Assembly: GCA_937974135.1 (NCBI GenBank)
Contig: CALJIH010000010.1
Span: 1-19,296, forward strand
Length of the DNA stretch: 19,296 nucleotides
Origin: an uncultured Cocleimonas sp.
GTDB taxonomy: Bacteria > Pseudomonadota > Gammaproteobacteria > Thiotrichales > Thiotrichaceae
Reading direction: 5' to 3'
In this document: piece after piece, positions 7,888 to 15,126 of the stretch
Layout: each line of letters opens with the position of its first letter
Position numbering within the stretch: position 1 is the stretch's first letter
Position numbers and translations under genes: made by a program
The notes under the pieces: generated by a model
Database searches by the model: none
Told to the model about the DNA's origin: nothing
The model's input: the letters and a program-made list of their open reading frames with translations, nothing else

Positions 7888-9030
7888 ATGAAGCGACTAA
7901 ATTTTGTCTTATTCGGATTAATGGTATTAGGTTTAACTGCATGCGGAGGCGGTGGAGGTAGTAATAACGATGATGATCCTGCTCAAACAAACTTATCAGG
8001 CTTATCTGAATGCGTTGCACCTAATGCCGTGCAAGCAGTCGTTTGTGGCACAGTGCTGGCGAATGACGGTGTAACACCATTAGTCAACGCAGAAGTTATT
8101 TTAGACACTAGCGCTAAGCCTGCTGCAAGAGGTGTGGCTGATGCTGATAAGTGTTTGACCGATAGTGCAGGTGATTTTGTATGCTTGTTGCCAGAAGGAC
8201 TTTCAGGTTCGGTTGATTTTAAAGTTGTGTTAAATGGTTTTGATGAAGTGACATTAACCGCTGACGTTACCGCTGGGGAAGTGACAGAATCAGGAAGCCA
8301 AACCCTAACGGGTAATAGTTCTGAAAGATGGGTTGTGGTTCCAGGAATTTTCGATGGTGTTCAGGTTTTATTGGCTCAGCTAAAAGGTTGTACATTGACT
8401 GATGGTAGTGGAAACCCATATACGCCTTTGACATCTCCAGATGAAGCAAGAGGCAGTGCAGATTGTGAAAGTAAAGGACTAAAAGTATTGGATGACAATG
8501 AAGTTGAAGCATTTTTAGCATCTAGTGAATTACTAGATAGTGACTCTGTATTTATTAATTGCCAAGCTAACTATTCCTCGGCTAATAACAATAGTTTATT
8601 ACAAGATTTTGTTGATCAAGGTGGACATGTTTATTCATCAGATCGATCTGATCGTTGGCTCACGGATGCATTCCCAGGAAATATAAACTTTGCAGGTAGA
8701 GCTACAAACAGAGGTATAACAACGGCAACTGCCGAAACAGCAGGTCTAGCTTCCGTAATTGGTGATTCGGTAGAAGTTGAATTTGATTTAGGTGCGTGGA
8801 CAGCAATCGACTCTGTGGAAAATAATGTAACCACTTTTCTAGAGTCTGATATTACCAGCATATCCTCTTATTCAGGAGCTAAGCCGATTACTGTTGGTTG
8901 GAAAGAAAACTCAAATTCAGGTTGTGTATTCTATACCTCGTATCATATTGAAGGTGCTAATCAAGGTGCATCACAAGAACTAGCGATTAAATACCTGGTT
9001 CAGAATATTTCTTCGGTATGCCAAAACTAA
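7888..9030 (+). CDS. Secreted lipoprotein with carboxypeptidase-regulatory-like domain
   Basis: A 380-residue predicted lipoprotein of unknown function. The open frame extends up to a GTG at 7873, but the ATG at 7888 has a GGAG ribosome site at 7875-7878 and yields a proper signal peptide with lipobox LTAC (lipidated C19), then a Gly run and Asp-rich linker. Residues about 45-135 resemble a carboxypeptidase-regulatory-like beta-sandwich (CGTVLANDGVTPLVNAEV ... FKVVLNGFDEV). The C-terminal part, about 145-380, begins RWVVVPG. Its alternating beta/alpha pattern with NNNSLLQDFVDQGGHVYSSD and a late GCVFYTSYHIEG suggests a glutamine-amidotransferase-like or ThuA-like fold; that assignment is only inference. 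Several cysteines in the C-terminal part could form periplasmic disulfides. It is probably a single-gene unit ending in a strong terminator. Confidence 0.75.
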   Translation: MKRLNFVLFGLMVLGLTACGGGGGSNNDDDPAQTNLSGLSECVAPNAVQAVVCGTVLANDGVTPLVNAEVILDTSAKPAARGVADADKCLTDSAGDFVCLLPEGLSGSVDFKVVLNGFDEVTLTADVTAGEVTESGSQTLTGNSSERWVVVPGIFDGVQVLLAQLKGCTLTDGSGNPYTPLTSPDEARGSADCESKGLKVLDDNEVEAFLASSELLDSDSVFINCQANYSSANNNSLLQDFVDQGGHVYSSDRSDRWLTDAFPGNINFAGRATNRGITTATAETAGLASVIGDSVEVEFDLGAWTAIDSVENNVTTFLESDITSISSYSGAKPITVGWKENSNSGCVFYTSYHIEGANQGASQELAIKYLVQNISSVCQN

Positions 9031-9035
9031 GATCA

Positions 9036-9075
9036 AACCATAATGGGCCTTGGTGGCCCATTATGGTTATTTTTT
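9036..9075 (+). terminator. Strong Rho-independent terminator after the lipoprotein gene
   Basis: A perfect 14-bp stem (AACCATAATGGGCC / GGCCCATTATGGTT, 9036-9049 and 9055-9068) has a 5-base loop and is followed by a T-rich run to 9075. It starts 5 bases after the stop codon. Confidence 0.95.
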
Positions 9076-9249
9076 AAATAAAACAATCCTCTCTTAAGCT
9101 TCCCTTAAGACAAAATATGTAATACTCTCGTAAACGTAGGAATTAGTTGAATTTTTACTAAAAATAATAAATTTACTAAATTGTTGGGCTCAATTGGGTA
9201 AAAATACTTTTTTATTCTAATAATAATATAAAAATTTCCGGGAAATATT

Positions 9250-11364
9250 ATGAAAATTGGGAAAGCAATTCTCATTTTTACAGGGGTTGTCTGCGCTTTA
9301 TTGTTTTCAGCGCAACTTTCGGCCGAGCAAAAACTATCATCTTTGGAAGCGATCTGGAATTCTGCTGAGCTAACCCATCTCGTTGGTAAAAAAGAATCGG
9401 CTAAGAAAACACCGCAACAAATCAATGCTGAGCGTCAAAAATTAAAAGTTGCCAGAGAAAAACTAAAACGTGAAGCTCTGCAAAAACAGCGCGCGCAACG
9501 TGTGGTCAATAATCAAACGCAGAGATCAGCATCGAAAATCTTAGCTCAACAAGCGGCAGATAAATTAGCGGCTGAAGATTTAGCCAAAAAACGAAAAATC
9601 TGGAAAGCAAAATGGGAAGCACAGCAAAGAGCTAAAAAGCAAAAAATTGCGATAGCAACAAATAATCAAAAACAAACTAATCACGGTATTGTTAAACCAG
9701 TACAAAAAAATGGAGTTCAAACAAATAAGAACCAAATATCAGCAGCTGAGTTAGCACTACTTAATCCTAAATCAAATCCAGCGCAGCATAAGCGACAGGT
9801 AAAAATAGCACCGAAGCCTCTTACTAGAGAGCAATACCAGTGGCGTTGGAAGCAACAACAACTGAAAAAACAAAAGCTAGCTGCAGCTAAAAATCCTAAA
9901 GCGCCAAATAATTCTTTTACTAATAAGCATACGCAAAAATATGCTAGTAAATCTGTATTGCCGAAAAGAACACACGCACCTTTTCGCTCAAACAGACAAG
10001 CGGCAGTTCTTAAATCTTTACCATACGGGGTTAGGACTAAACTAAATGCAGCTAAGTTAAATACTCATGCTATGAGTGCTTATGTCACAGATGTAAATTC
10101 ACCGCGACCACTACTTGGTCATCAAGAGCAAACATCTCGGGTGCCCGCTTCAGTCATGAAGCTAATTACCTCTTATGCCGCTTTGGGTATTTTAGGACCT
10201 AATTATCGTTGGCCGTTTGATGTCATGACAAATGGCGTTGTTCGAAATGGTACTTTACAGGGTGATTTAATTTTAAAAGGATATGGCTCACCAGAGTTCA
10301 ATCAAGCTGATCTGCGCAAAGTATTGCAAGGTATAAGACATAAAGGCATTCGAAATGTAAATGGTCGAGTGGTATTCGATAATAGTTACTTTAGCGTCAA
10401 TAACTTACCTTCTTTCGATGGTAAATCTCAGTCTGCTTACAACGCTCAACCTGACGCGTTGTTGTATAACGAGCGAATTAGTAGTTTTCAAGTTCGTGCA
10501 AGAGGCAAGCGCGTGCATGTGTCTACCACTACTCCGACACACAATATGAAAATTGTGAATCGTATGAGAAAAGTGCGAAGAGGTTGTAGGCCGCGTATTG
10601 GTGTCTCGCGCCAAGGTGCGCAAACGGTTGTCACATTTAGTGGTAAGTTTTCAAGCCGTTGTGGCACGCGTACTTATAGCCGCGTGATTAGTCGCCCAGC
10701 AGATATGATTTATGGTGCAATGAAAGCTATGTGGAAACGTGATGTAGGTGGTACTTTGAGAACTCAATTTGTGATGGGCAGAGCACCTGCAAACGCAAGA
10801 CCATTACTAAGAACACATTCACGTACGCTTGCGCAAATCTTACCCACTATTGATAAAGACAGTAACAACGTTATGGCGCGTCAAGTGATGCTTACCATTG
10901 GTGCTAGAGTTAAGGGCCAAGGAACTCAACGTGCGGGTGCAAATGCGATCGGTGAATGGTTAGTTTCACGAGGATTAAACTTCCCAGAATTGCGTATTGA
11001 AAATGGTTCGGGTTTGAGTCGTCATGCGAGAATTACAGCACGTCATGTGGGTGATTTGTTGGTCGATGCGTATCGTAGTCCTTATCGAAATATATTGATG
11101 CAATCACTTGCAGTAGCTGGTGTTGATGGCACCATGAAACGTCGCTTAAAAAGTTCTCGTGTGCGCGGCAGAGGATTCTTCAAAACGGGTACACTGCGTG
11201 ATGTTAGAAGTATCGCAGGGTACGTCAAAGCCGCAGATGGTAAGACTTATGCAATGGCCATTCTACATAACGACCCAAGAGCTCGGGGGCGGGCGTTAGC
11301 TGCTCACGATAAACTTATAGAATGGGTATACTCGGGTGGTCCACAACAATTAGCATTGAAGTAA
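9250..11364 (+). CDS. dacB: D-alanyl-D-alanine carboxypeptidase/endopeptidase (PBP4, S13) with long basic N-terminal extension
   Basis: A periplasmic peptidoglycan peptidase of the S13/PBP4 family. A signal peptide (about 1-25, ending QLSAEQ) is followed at about 40-250 by a low-complexity region rich in Lys, Gln and Ala with predicted helical/coiled-coil stretches (LKVAREKLKREALQKQ). The catalytic domain follows from about 255. All three penicillin-binding motifs are present: SxxK as S301-V-M-K304, SxN as S538-N-N540, and KTG as K645-T-G647. An inserted domain lies between the first two motifs, as in PBP4. At 704 residues it is about 200 longer than typical PBP4 (around 480), and the excess is the basic region. 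The whole protein is Arg/Lys-rich. It is convergent with ppk2, with repeat copy 4 in the space between. Confidence 0.9.
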   Translation: MKIGKAILIFTGVVCALLFSAQLSAEQKLSSLEAIWNSAELTHLVGKKESAKKTPQQINAERQKLKVAREKLKREALQKQRAQRVVNNQTQRSASKILAQQAADKLAAEDLAKKRKIWKAKWEAQQRAKKQKIAIATNNQKQTNHGIVKPVQKNGVQTNKNQISAAELALLNPKSNPAQHKRQVKIAPKPLTREQYQWRWKQQQLKKQKLAAAKNPKAPNNSFTNKHTQKYASKSVLPKRTHAPFRSNRQAAVLKSLPYGVRTKLNAAKLNTHAMSAYVTDVNSPRPLLGHQEQTSRVPASVMKLITSYAALGILGPNYRWPFDVMTNGVVRNGTLQGDLILKGYGSPEFNQADLRKVLQGIRHKGIRNVNGRVVFDNSYFSVNNLPSFDGKSQSAYNAQPDALLYNERISSFQVRARGKRVHVSTTTPTHNMKIVNRMRKVRRGCRPRIGVSRQGAQTVVTFSGKFSSRCGTRTYSRVISRPADMIYGAMKAMWKRDVGGTLRTQFVMGRAPANARPLLRTHSRTLAQILPTIDKDSNNVMARQVMLTIGARVKGQGTQRAGANAIGEWLVSRGLNFPELRIENGSGLSRHARITARHVGDLLVDAYRSPYRNILMQSLAVAGVDGTMKRRLKSSRVRGRGFFKTGTLRDVRSIAGYVKAADGKTYAMAILHNDPRARGRALAAHDKLIEWVYSGGPQQLALK

Positions 11365-11398
11365 TAAAACGAAACTCCTACTCATAGAGAGATTTGTC

Positions 11399-11621
11399 AA
11401 AATCGCTTAGCCTTGCATAAATTCTATTTACTTTTTTAAAACAAAAATGAGACAAGCTTTAGCGAGACAAAAGCATTGTTGTTTAATGCTTACCCATAGG
11501 GAAGGCGTTAGCCGCATCTATTTCATTTAGCCGAGCCTCGGCGAGACCATATTGGAGAGAAACGACGACTACCCGAAGGGAAGGTTTGCAAAACCGCTTA
11601 AAAGTAGGGGGGTGTCTTTTT
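11399..11621 (+). repeat. Dispersed G-run repeat, copy 4 (long composite form)
   Basis: The head is at 11600-11621 (AAAAGTAGGGGGGTGTC then T run). The outer end (AAAATCGC at 11399, then CGCTTAGCCTTGCATAAATTC split over 11404-11424) matches copy 6. Between them lie two diverged units repeating with a 79-base period: GCGAGAC at 11462 and 11541, TACCC at 11491 and 11570, each followed by AGGGAAGG and then a short hairpin (GGCGTTAGCC at 11505-11514; GGTTTGCAAAACC at 11583-11595). It fills most of the 265-base dacB/ppk2 convergent spacer. Its head begins 8 bases after the ppk2 stop, C-rich in the ppk2 direction. Confidence 0.85.
11455..11594 (+). repeat. Two tandem diverged 79-bp-period units inside copy 4
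   Basis: Two landmarks recur at exactly 79 bases: GCGAGAC (11462, 11541) and TACCC-N2-AGGGAAGG (11491, 11570). Each unit has a CCC/GGG mini-hairpin followed by a second short hairpin. The second unit begins with a GCCGAG-C-CTCGGC palindrome at 11530-11542. The same body (GCGAGrCnATAT-GGAG-AACGA) is recognisable in copy 3 on the other strand. The landmarks are counted directly; homology of the intervening bases is looser. Confidence 0.7.
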
Positions 11622-11629
11622 AAACGTAT

Positions 11630-12601
11630 TTAAGCTTTGAATTTACCCTTATTCAATCGATCAACTTCCATTGTTTCAATCTCTCTCGCACCTGATACGA
11701 CAATATCAGGGTTTGGTACATAATCTAGATCAGGGTTTCTACCTTTATAAGGAACACTATTTAAGATTACTCGTAATACATTTAATCGAGCGGCGTGTTT
11801 ATTATTGGATCGTATTATTGTCCATGGTGCGGCTGAGGTATGTGACCGTTTTAGCATTTCATATTTAGCATTGGTAAATTCATCCCAATGGTCTTGCGCT
11901 TGAATATCAACTTCGGACAATTTCCATTGGCGCAGTGGGTCGGTTTTTCTGCGAGTAAAGCGATCTGCCTGTTCACCTTTTGTGACACTAAAGTAGAATT
12001 TTATTAATATTGTTCCTTGTCGAACAATATCTTTTTCAAAACCGACGACACCTTTCATAAAGTTTTTATGTTCTTCGGGTGTACAGAAACCTAAGACAGG
12101 CTCAACCATCGCGCGGTTATACCAACTACGGTCAAATAAAACCATTTCGCCACCATGCGGAAATTGTGTTACATAGCGTTGAAAATACCATTGAGAGCGT
12201 TGCTCGCTAGTTGGTTTGCCTAGAGCTACGGTGCGGTAACGTTTTTCATTCATATAACGAGTGACACGTCGAATCGTACCCCCTTTTCCAGAGGCGTCAC
12301 GTCCCTCAAAAACGATAATCATTCGTTTGTTGGTATCTTCAAGATAATTTTGAAGTGAGATTAACTCAGCTTGATACGGTTTTAATATTTGTTCTTTCTG
12401 GTATCTTTTTTGTGCCTTACTGCGGTTTTTTTTGAGTTTTTCAATTTCGGTTTTTAACTCAGCAATTTGTTGTACTGGGCTTAGCTCATCAGAATTTGAA
12501 AGATCACTGGCTTCGGCTTCGGTATATGTTGATTTGGTTTGTAAATCCAACACATTCTGTTTTGTTTCATTTTTCTTATCAGGTGTTTCCTTTTGAGACA
12601 T
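11630..12601 (-). CDS. ppk2: Polyphosphate kinase 2 (PPK2 family, class I-like)
   Basis: Phosphorylates nucleoside diphosphates from polyphosphate, or the reverse. The open frame extends to 12688, but the ATG at 12601 has an AGGAG ribosome site 7 bases upstream and opens MSQKETPDKK, giving 323 residues. The charged N-terminus with a coiled-coil-like lysine-rich helix (about 30-75) precedes a single kinase domain of about 225 residues. Walker A is GRDASGKGG at 100-108 (K106) and Walker B/lid is FDRSWYNRA with D157. QADRFTRRKTDPLRQWKLS is the typical lid region. The single domain fits class I or III rather than the fused class II. The stop is followed by repeat copy 4; the gene is divergent from the ligase across 119 bases. 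Confidence 0.93.
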   Translation of the reverse strand: MSQKETPDKKNETKQNVLDLQTKSTYTEAEASDLSNSDELSPVQQIAELKTEIEKLKKNRSKAQKRYQKEQILKPYQAELISLQNYLEDTNKRMIIVFEGRDASGKGGTIRRVTRYMNEKRYRTVALGKPTSEQRSQWYFQRYVTQFPHGGEMVLFDRSWYNRAMVEPVLGFCTPEEHKNFMKGVVGFEKDIVRQGTILIKFYFSVTKGEQADRFTRRKTDPLRQWKLSEVDIQAQDHWDEFTNAKYEMLKRSHTSAAPWTIIRSNNKHAARLNVLRVILNSVPYKGRNPDLDYVPNPDIVVSGAREIETMEVDRLNKGKFKA

Positions 12602-12720
12602 AACAGTACTCCTGTCGGTTTTTGCTTTGCTAAACAAGTATCTAAATTTATAGTTCAGTTTAGACGGCTGATGAATAATTACAAGCAAACGCCGATAAAT
12701 GCCTTTTAAATAGATTTAAT

Positions 12721-13596
12721 ATGAAAAATAAAAATTATCTGACTGCAGTTGTTCTGCTAGTTACCTTATTTCAATTAGTTAATCAGTCAGCATTTTCAAA
12801 AGATGTTCCTAAACCAAATATAATGTTGGCAAATGTCTATCATCAAGGTATCGATTTGACCGAATACTGGGTTAGTGAGAAGTATGATGGAGTGAGGGCT
12901 TTATGGAATGGTAAAAACTTAATCTCACGTGGTGGGAATATTTATCATGCTCCAAATTGGTTTGTAGAGGACTTCCCTAAGCAACGTCTGGATGGTGAGT
13001 TATGGATTGCTCGTCAAAGTTTTGAACTATTAGTGAGTACAGTCAGAGATAAAACCCCAGACTATGAAGCTTGGCAGAAAGTGAGATTTATGGTGTTTGA
13101 TATGCCAGATATTGAGGGTTCATTTGATAATAGATTGGCGCATTTAAATAAACTGATCGGCTCGAATCGGTTGCCTTGGCTACAAGCTGTCGAACATATT
13201 AAAGTAAAAGATCATCAATCGTTACTGCGTTATTTAGATGAAATCACTAAAGCAGGGGCAGAAGGGTTGATGCTACATAAAGGCTCTTCACTTTATAAAG
13301 GAAAACGCACAAATGATCTTTTAAAAGTAAAAACTTATCAAGATGCTGAAGCAACAGTCATCGAACATATCCAGGGTAAAGGCAAGTATAAAAATAGCTT
13401 GGGTGCGCTAATGGTTGTTTTAGAAAACGGAATAAAATTCAAAATTGGCACAGGGTTCTCGGATATCGAGAGAAATAATCCACCAAAAATCGGATCAGTT
13501 ATTACGTATCGATACAGAGGTAAAACAAAGAATGGAGTGCCGCGCTTTGCATCTTTTTTAAGAATAAGAAGTGATAAGGAAACGCAAAGGCAGTAA
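12721..13596 (+). CDS. Periplasmic ATP-dependent DNA ligase (LigE-like)
   Basis: A minimal ATP-dependent DNA ligase of 291 residues with only the nucleotidyltransferase and OB domains. The nucleophile lysine is K54 in EKYDGVRA (motif I). Motif III is DGELW at 91-95, motif IV EGLMLHK at 181-187, and motif V LLKVK with K202 and K204. The OB fold follows from about 210 (ATVIEHIQGKGKYK) to the FASFLRIR end. A hydrophobic N-terminal segment (about 5-26, ending NQSAFSKDV) reads as a signal peptide, as in the LigE group of Neisseria, Haemophilus and Vibrio. A role in extracellular DNA or DNA uptake is suggested for that group but not shown here. It is convergent with the next gene, with 8 bases between the two stops. 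Confidence 0.9.
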   Translation: MKNKNYLTAVVLLVTLFQLVNQSAFSKDVPKPNIMLANVYHQGIDLTEYWVSEKYDGVRALWNGKNLISRGGNIYHAPNWFVEDFPKQRLDGELWIARQSFELLVSTVRDKTPDYEAWQKVRFMVFDMPDIEGSFDNRLAHLNKLIGSNRLPWLQAVEHIKVKDHQSLLRYLDEITKAGAEGLMLHKGSSLYKGKRTNDLLKVKTYQDAEATVIEHIQGKGKYKNSLGALMVVLENGIKFKIGTGFSDIERNNPPKIGSVITYRYRGKTKNGVPRFASFLRIRSDKETQRQ

Positions 13597-13604
13597 TTTA
13601 GTTT

Positions 13605-13967
13605 TTATCGACTAAAAAATCTAGATAGCTTCTGAGAGAATTTATTCTCATTTTGCATTTTTAACACTGCGTCATAAGCTTTTTTATTGATCGTAGTATC
13701 CGTCTCTCGGTCGTAGACTTTATTGAAATGATCGAACTCAACTTCTACTATTTTTTTATCTCTATTGCTAAACAGACTTTCAATAAGCGGTAATTCACGA
13801 ATACTTTCTGTAGATATACCTTGTGCTTGTTTATTTTCATCAAGAAAAGTGTTACCACTTACCGTGCGGTGATCGCCGTTCTCATCAACAAGATGAAAAA
13901 CAATTATGCCGGTTGTATCAGTGAGTTGTTCTTGATCGATTTTCTCGATCATAAATTTCTTTAACAT
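13605..13967 (-). CDS. Hypothetical protein, 120 residues
   Basis: Not recognised. It is a soluble, charged protein with no signal peptide or membrane segment. The N-terminal part alternates short beta-like stretches (GIIVFHLVDENGDHRTVSG, KKIVEVEFDHFNKVYD). The C-terminal part is probably helical (KAYDAVLKMQNENKF ... KLSRFF). No cysteine and no enzyme motif are seen. The start is uncertain: the first ATG (13967) has no good ribosome site, and the in-frame ATG at 13952 (MIEKID) is an alternative. Codon use looks like that of its neighbours. It is convergent with the ligase. Reality as a gene is supported by unbroken coding over most of the gap between the ligase and the TerB-like gene. Confidence 0.65.
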   Translation of the reverse strand: MLKKFMIEKIDQEQLTDTTGIIVFHLVDENGDHRTVSGNTFLDENKQAQGISTESIRELPLIESLFSNRDKKIVEVEFDHFNKVYDRETDTTINKKAYDAVLKMQNENKFSQKLSRFFSR

Positions 13968-14073
13968 TGTATTACTACTAATTTTTATTATATGTACGTA
14001 AGCTAATTGTAGTCGTTTGGTGATTTTTTACAAAACTAAACGATAAATGGCACTCTAAGCATCGATTTGTTAG

Positions 14074-14110
14074 AAAAAAATGCCGAATGATAGAAAATCA
14101 TTCGGCATTT
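14074..14110 (-). terminator. Terminator of the TerB/DUF533 gene
   Basis: A perfect 14-bp stem (AAATGCCGAATGAT / ATCATTCGGCATTT, 14078-14091 and 14097-14110) has a 5-base loop. Read on the minus strand it ends in a T run (14080 down to 14074). It lies 19 bases past the stop at 14130. Confidence 0.93.
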
Positions 14111-14129
14111 ACTGTGCTCGAGTTAGATC

Positions 14130-14801
14130 TTAAGAGTAAAGAGCAGGCGCGCCAACCTTAGCGTGTATCTGATTGCAAATATCTTGAGAAATATTTAAAC
14201 CTTTCGCTAAAGCATCCAAGTAATGGGCTTCTTCGTTCGAATCTAAATCAATGGCTAGCAATGACATAAAGTAAACCTGTTGCTCCATGCCTCTTGGTAC
14301 GCTATTGATAAGCCCTTGAGTATCTAATGGTGATTCTAATTCACGTCGTACAAAATCAGCTTCTTCAGGACTCACATCGCCTAAATGTTCAGTAATTTTT
14401 TGCTTTTCTCCCTCGTCAATAACTCCATCTGACTTGGCTGCATTTAACATCGCTTTTAGTAAGAGCTCTGCTTTTTGTTCTTCTTCATTGCTTGCTGATA
14501 CATTCGAACCTTGTAGTGCATCATTAAGCATGCTACCAATACCGCCATCATTTTGAGAGCCGCCGCTATTGAGTGAATCCAAGATTCCTCCTAGTCCACC
14601 ACCGCCGGTTTTGCCTGATAAACCACCGAGTAAATCTCCTAATCCTCCTCCAGCTGATCCAGAATTTTGTCCGCCCGTTAGGCTACCTAATAATCCTCCA
14701 AGACCACCAGCAGATTTTCCTCCACCTCCAAGCATTTTACCAACGCCTTTAGCAACCATAACACCCATTGCTACTTTTCCTAATGTTCCCATTAAACTCA
14801 T
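14130..14801 (-). CDS. TerB-like / DUF533 family protein (YebE-like)
   Basis: A 223-residue protein of the DUF533/YebE type. The N-terminal hydrophobic segment (about 1-24, MGTLGKVAMGVMVAKGVGKM) could be membrane-associated. It is followed by a strongly Gly-rich linker, about 25-95, with repeated GGLGGLL and GGGLGDLL units. A helical TerB-like domain covers about 103-220 (KAMLNAAKSDGVIDEGEKQKI ... YLDALAKGLNI), where the D-G-x-I-D-x-x-E pattern is the family hallmark acidic site. YebE proteins are envelope-stress regulated in enterobacteria; the function is unknown. It is monocistronic with a strong terminator, and an inverted repeat upstream (14858-14897) may be regulatory. Confidence 0.85.
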   Translation of the reverse strand: MSLMGTLGKVAMGVMVAKGVGKMLGGGGKSAGGLGGLLGSLTGGQNSGSAGGGLGDLLGGLSGKTGGGGLGGILDSLNSGGSQNDGGIGSMLNDALQGSNVSASNEEEQKAELLLKAMLNAAKSDGVIDEGEKQKITEHLGDVSPEEADFVRRELESPLDTQGLINSVPRGMEQQVYFMSLLAIDLDSNEEAHYLDALAKGLNISQDICNQIHAKVGAPALYS

Positions 14802-14857
14802 CTAAATCTCCTAGTTTTTGTTTACAAAAAATTTGTTTAGCTATTACACCATAAACC

Positions 14858-14897
14858 GCCAAACTGATTATGTGAACTTTTATTTCTACAGTTTGGC
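14858..14897. repeat. 9-bp inverted repeat upstream of the TerB-like gene
   Basis: GCCAAACTG at 14858-14866 and CAGTTTGGC at 14889-14897 form a perfect inverted repeat with a 22-base AT-rich spacer, 57 bases upstream of the start at 14801. It could be an operator spanning a promoter. Apart from this and repeat copy 5 (15044-15096), I see nothing assignable in the 325-base divergent spacer 14802-15126, which must hold promoters for both flanking genes. Confidence 0.4.
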
Positions 14898-15043
14898 TCT
14901 ACGCTTAGTCGCTGAATGGCTTAAAATGGTTCCATAATATCTGTCATTATGAATTGTTTTACTATCGCTAAAGACGTTTTCAAATCATAATCACAATTCA
15001 ATTTTTAACACTAATTTGTTAAACCTTTGAGCACAGCAAAACC

Positions 15044-15096
15044 GTCTAAAAGTAGGGGGGTGTGTTTGCCAAGCTCAACAAAATTGTCTTTTAGAC
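15044..15096 (+). repeat. Dispersed G-run repeat, copy 5 (interrupted head)
   Basis: The sequence GCAAAACCGTCTAAAAGTAGG up to the G run and TGT (about 15037-15063) closely matches copy 4 at 11589-11615. The expected CTTTT then fails, and appears about 24 bases later as CTTTTAGAC (15088-15096). GTCTAAAAG (15044-15052) and CTTTTAGAC form a perfect 9-bp inverted repeat around the interrupted core. This is the only copy not downstream of a gene end; it is upstream of the dioxygenase gene. Confidence 0.65.
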
Positions 15097-15126
15097 ATTT
15101 GATAAATGTAATTAGAGTGATAATGC

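Noticed and set aside
9092..9110. TCTTAAG/CTTAAGA hairpin after the lipoprotein terminator
   Set aside because: The stem is 7 AT-rich pairs with no T run on the plus strand. A much stronger terminator lies just before it and no role could be supported.
11600..11621. G-quadruplex or ordinary Rho-independent terminator at the G-run head
   Set aside because: Only a single G run exists per motif, so an intramolecular quadruplex is not possible. The AAAAG/CTTTT stem is just 5 AT-rich pairs with an 11-base loop, too weak for a classical terminator.
12601..12688. Upstream extension of the PPK2 frame
   Set aside because: The 29 extra residues have no ribosome site, while the ATG at 12601 has AGGAG at proper spacing.
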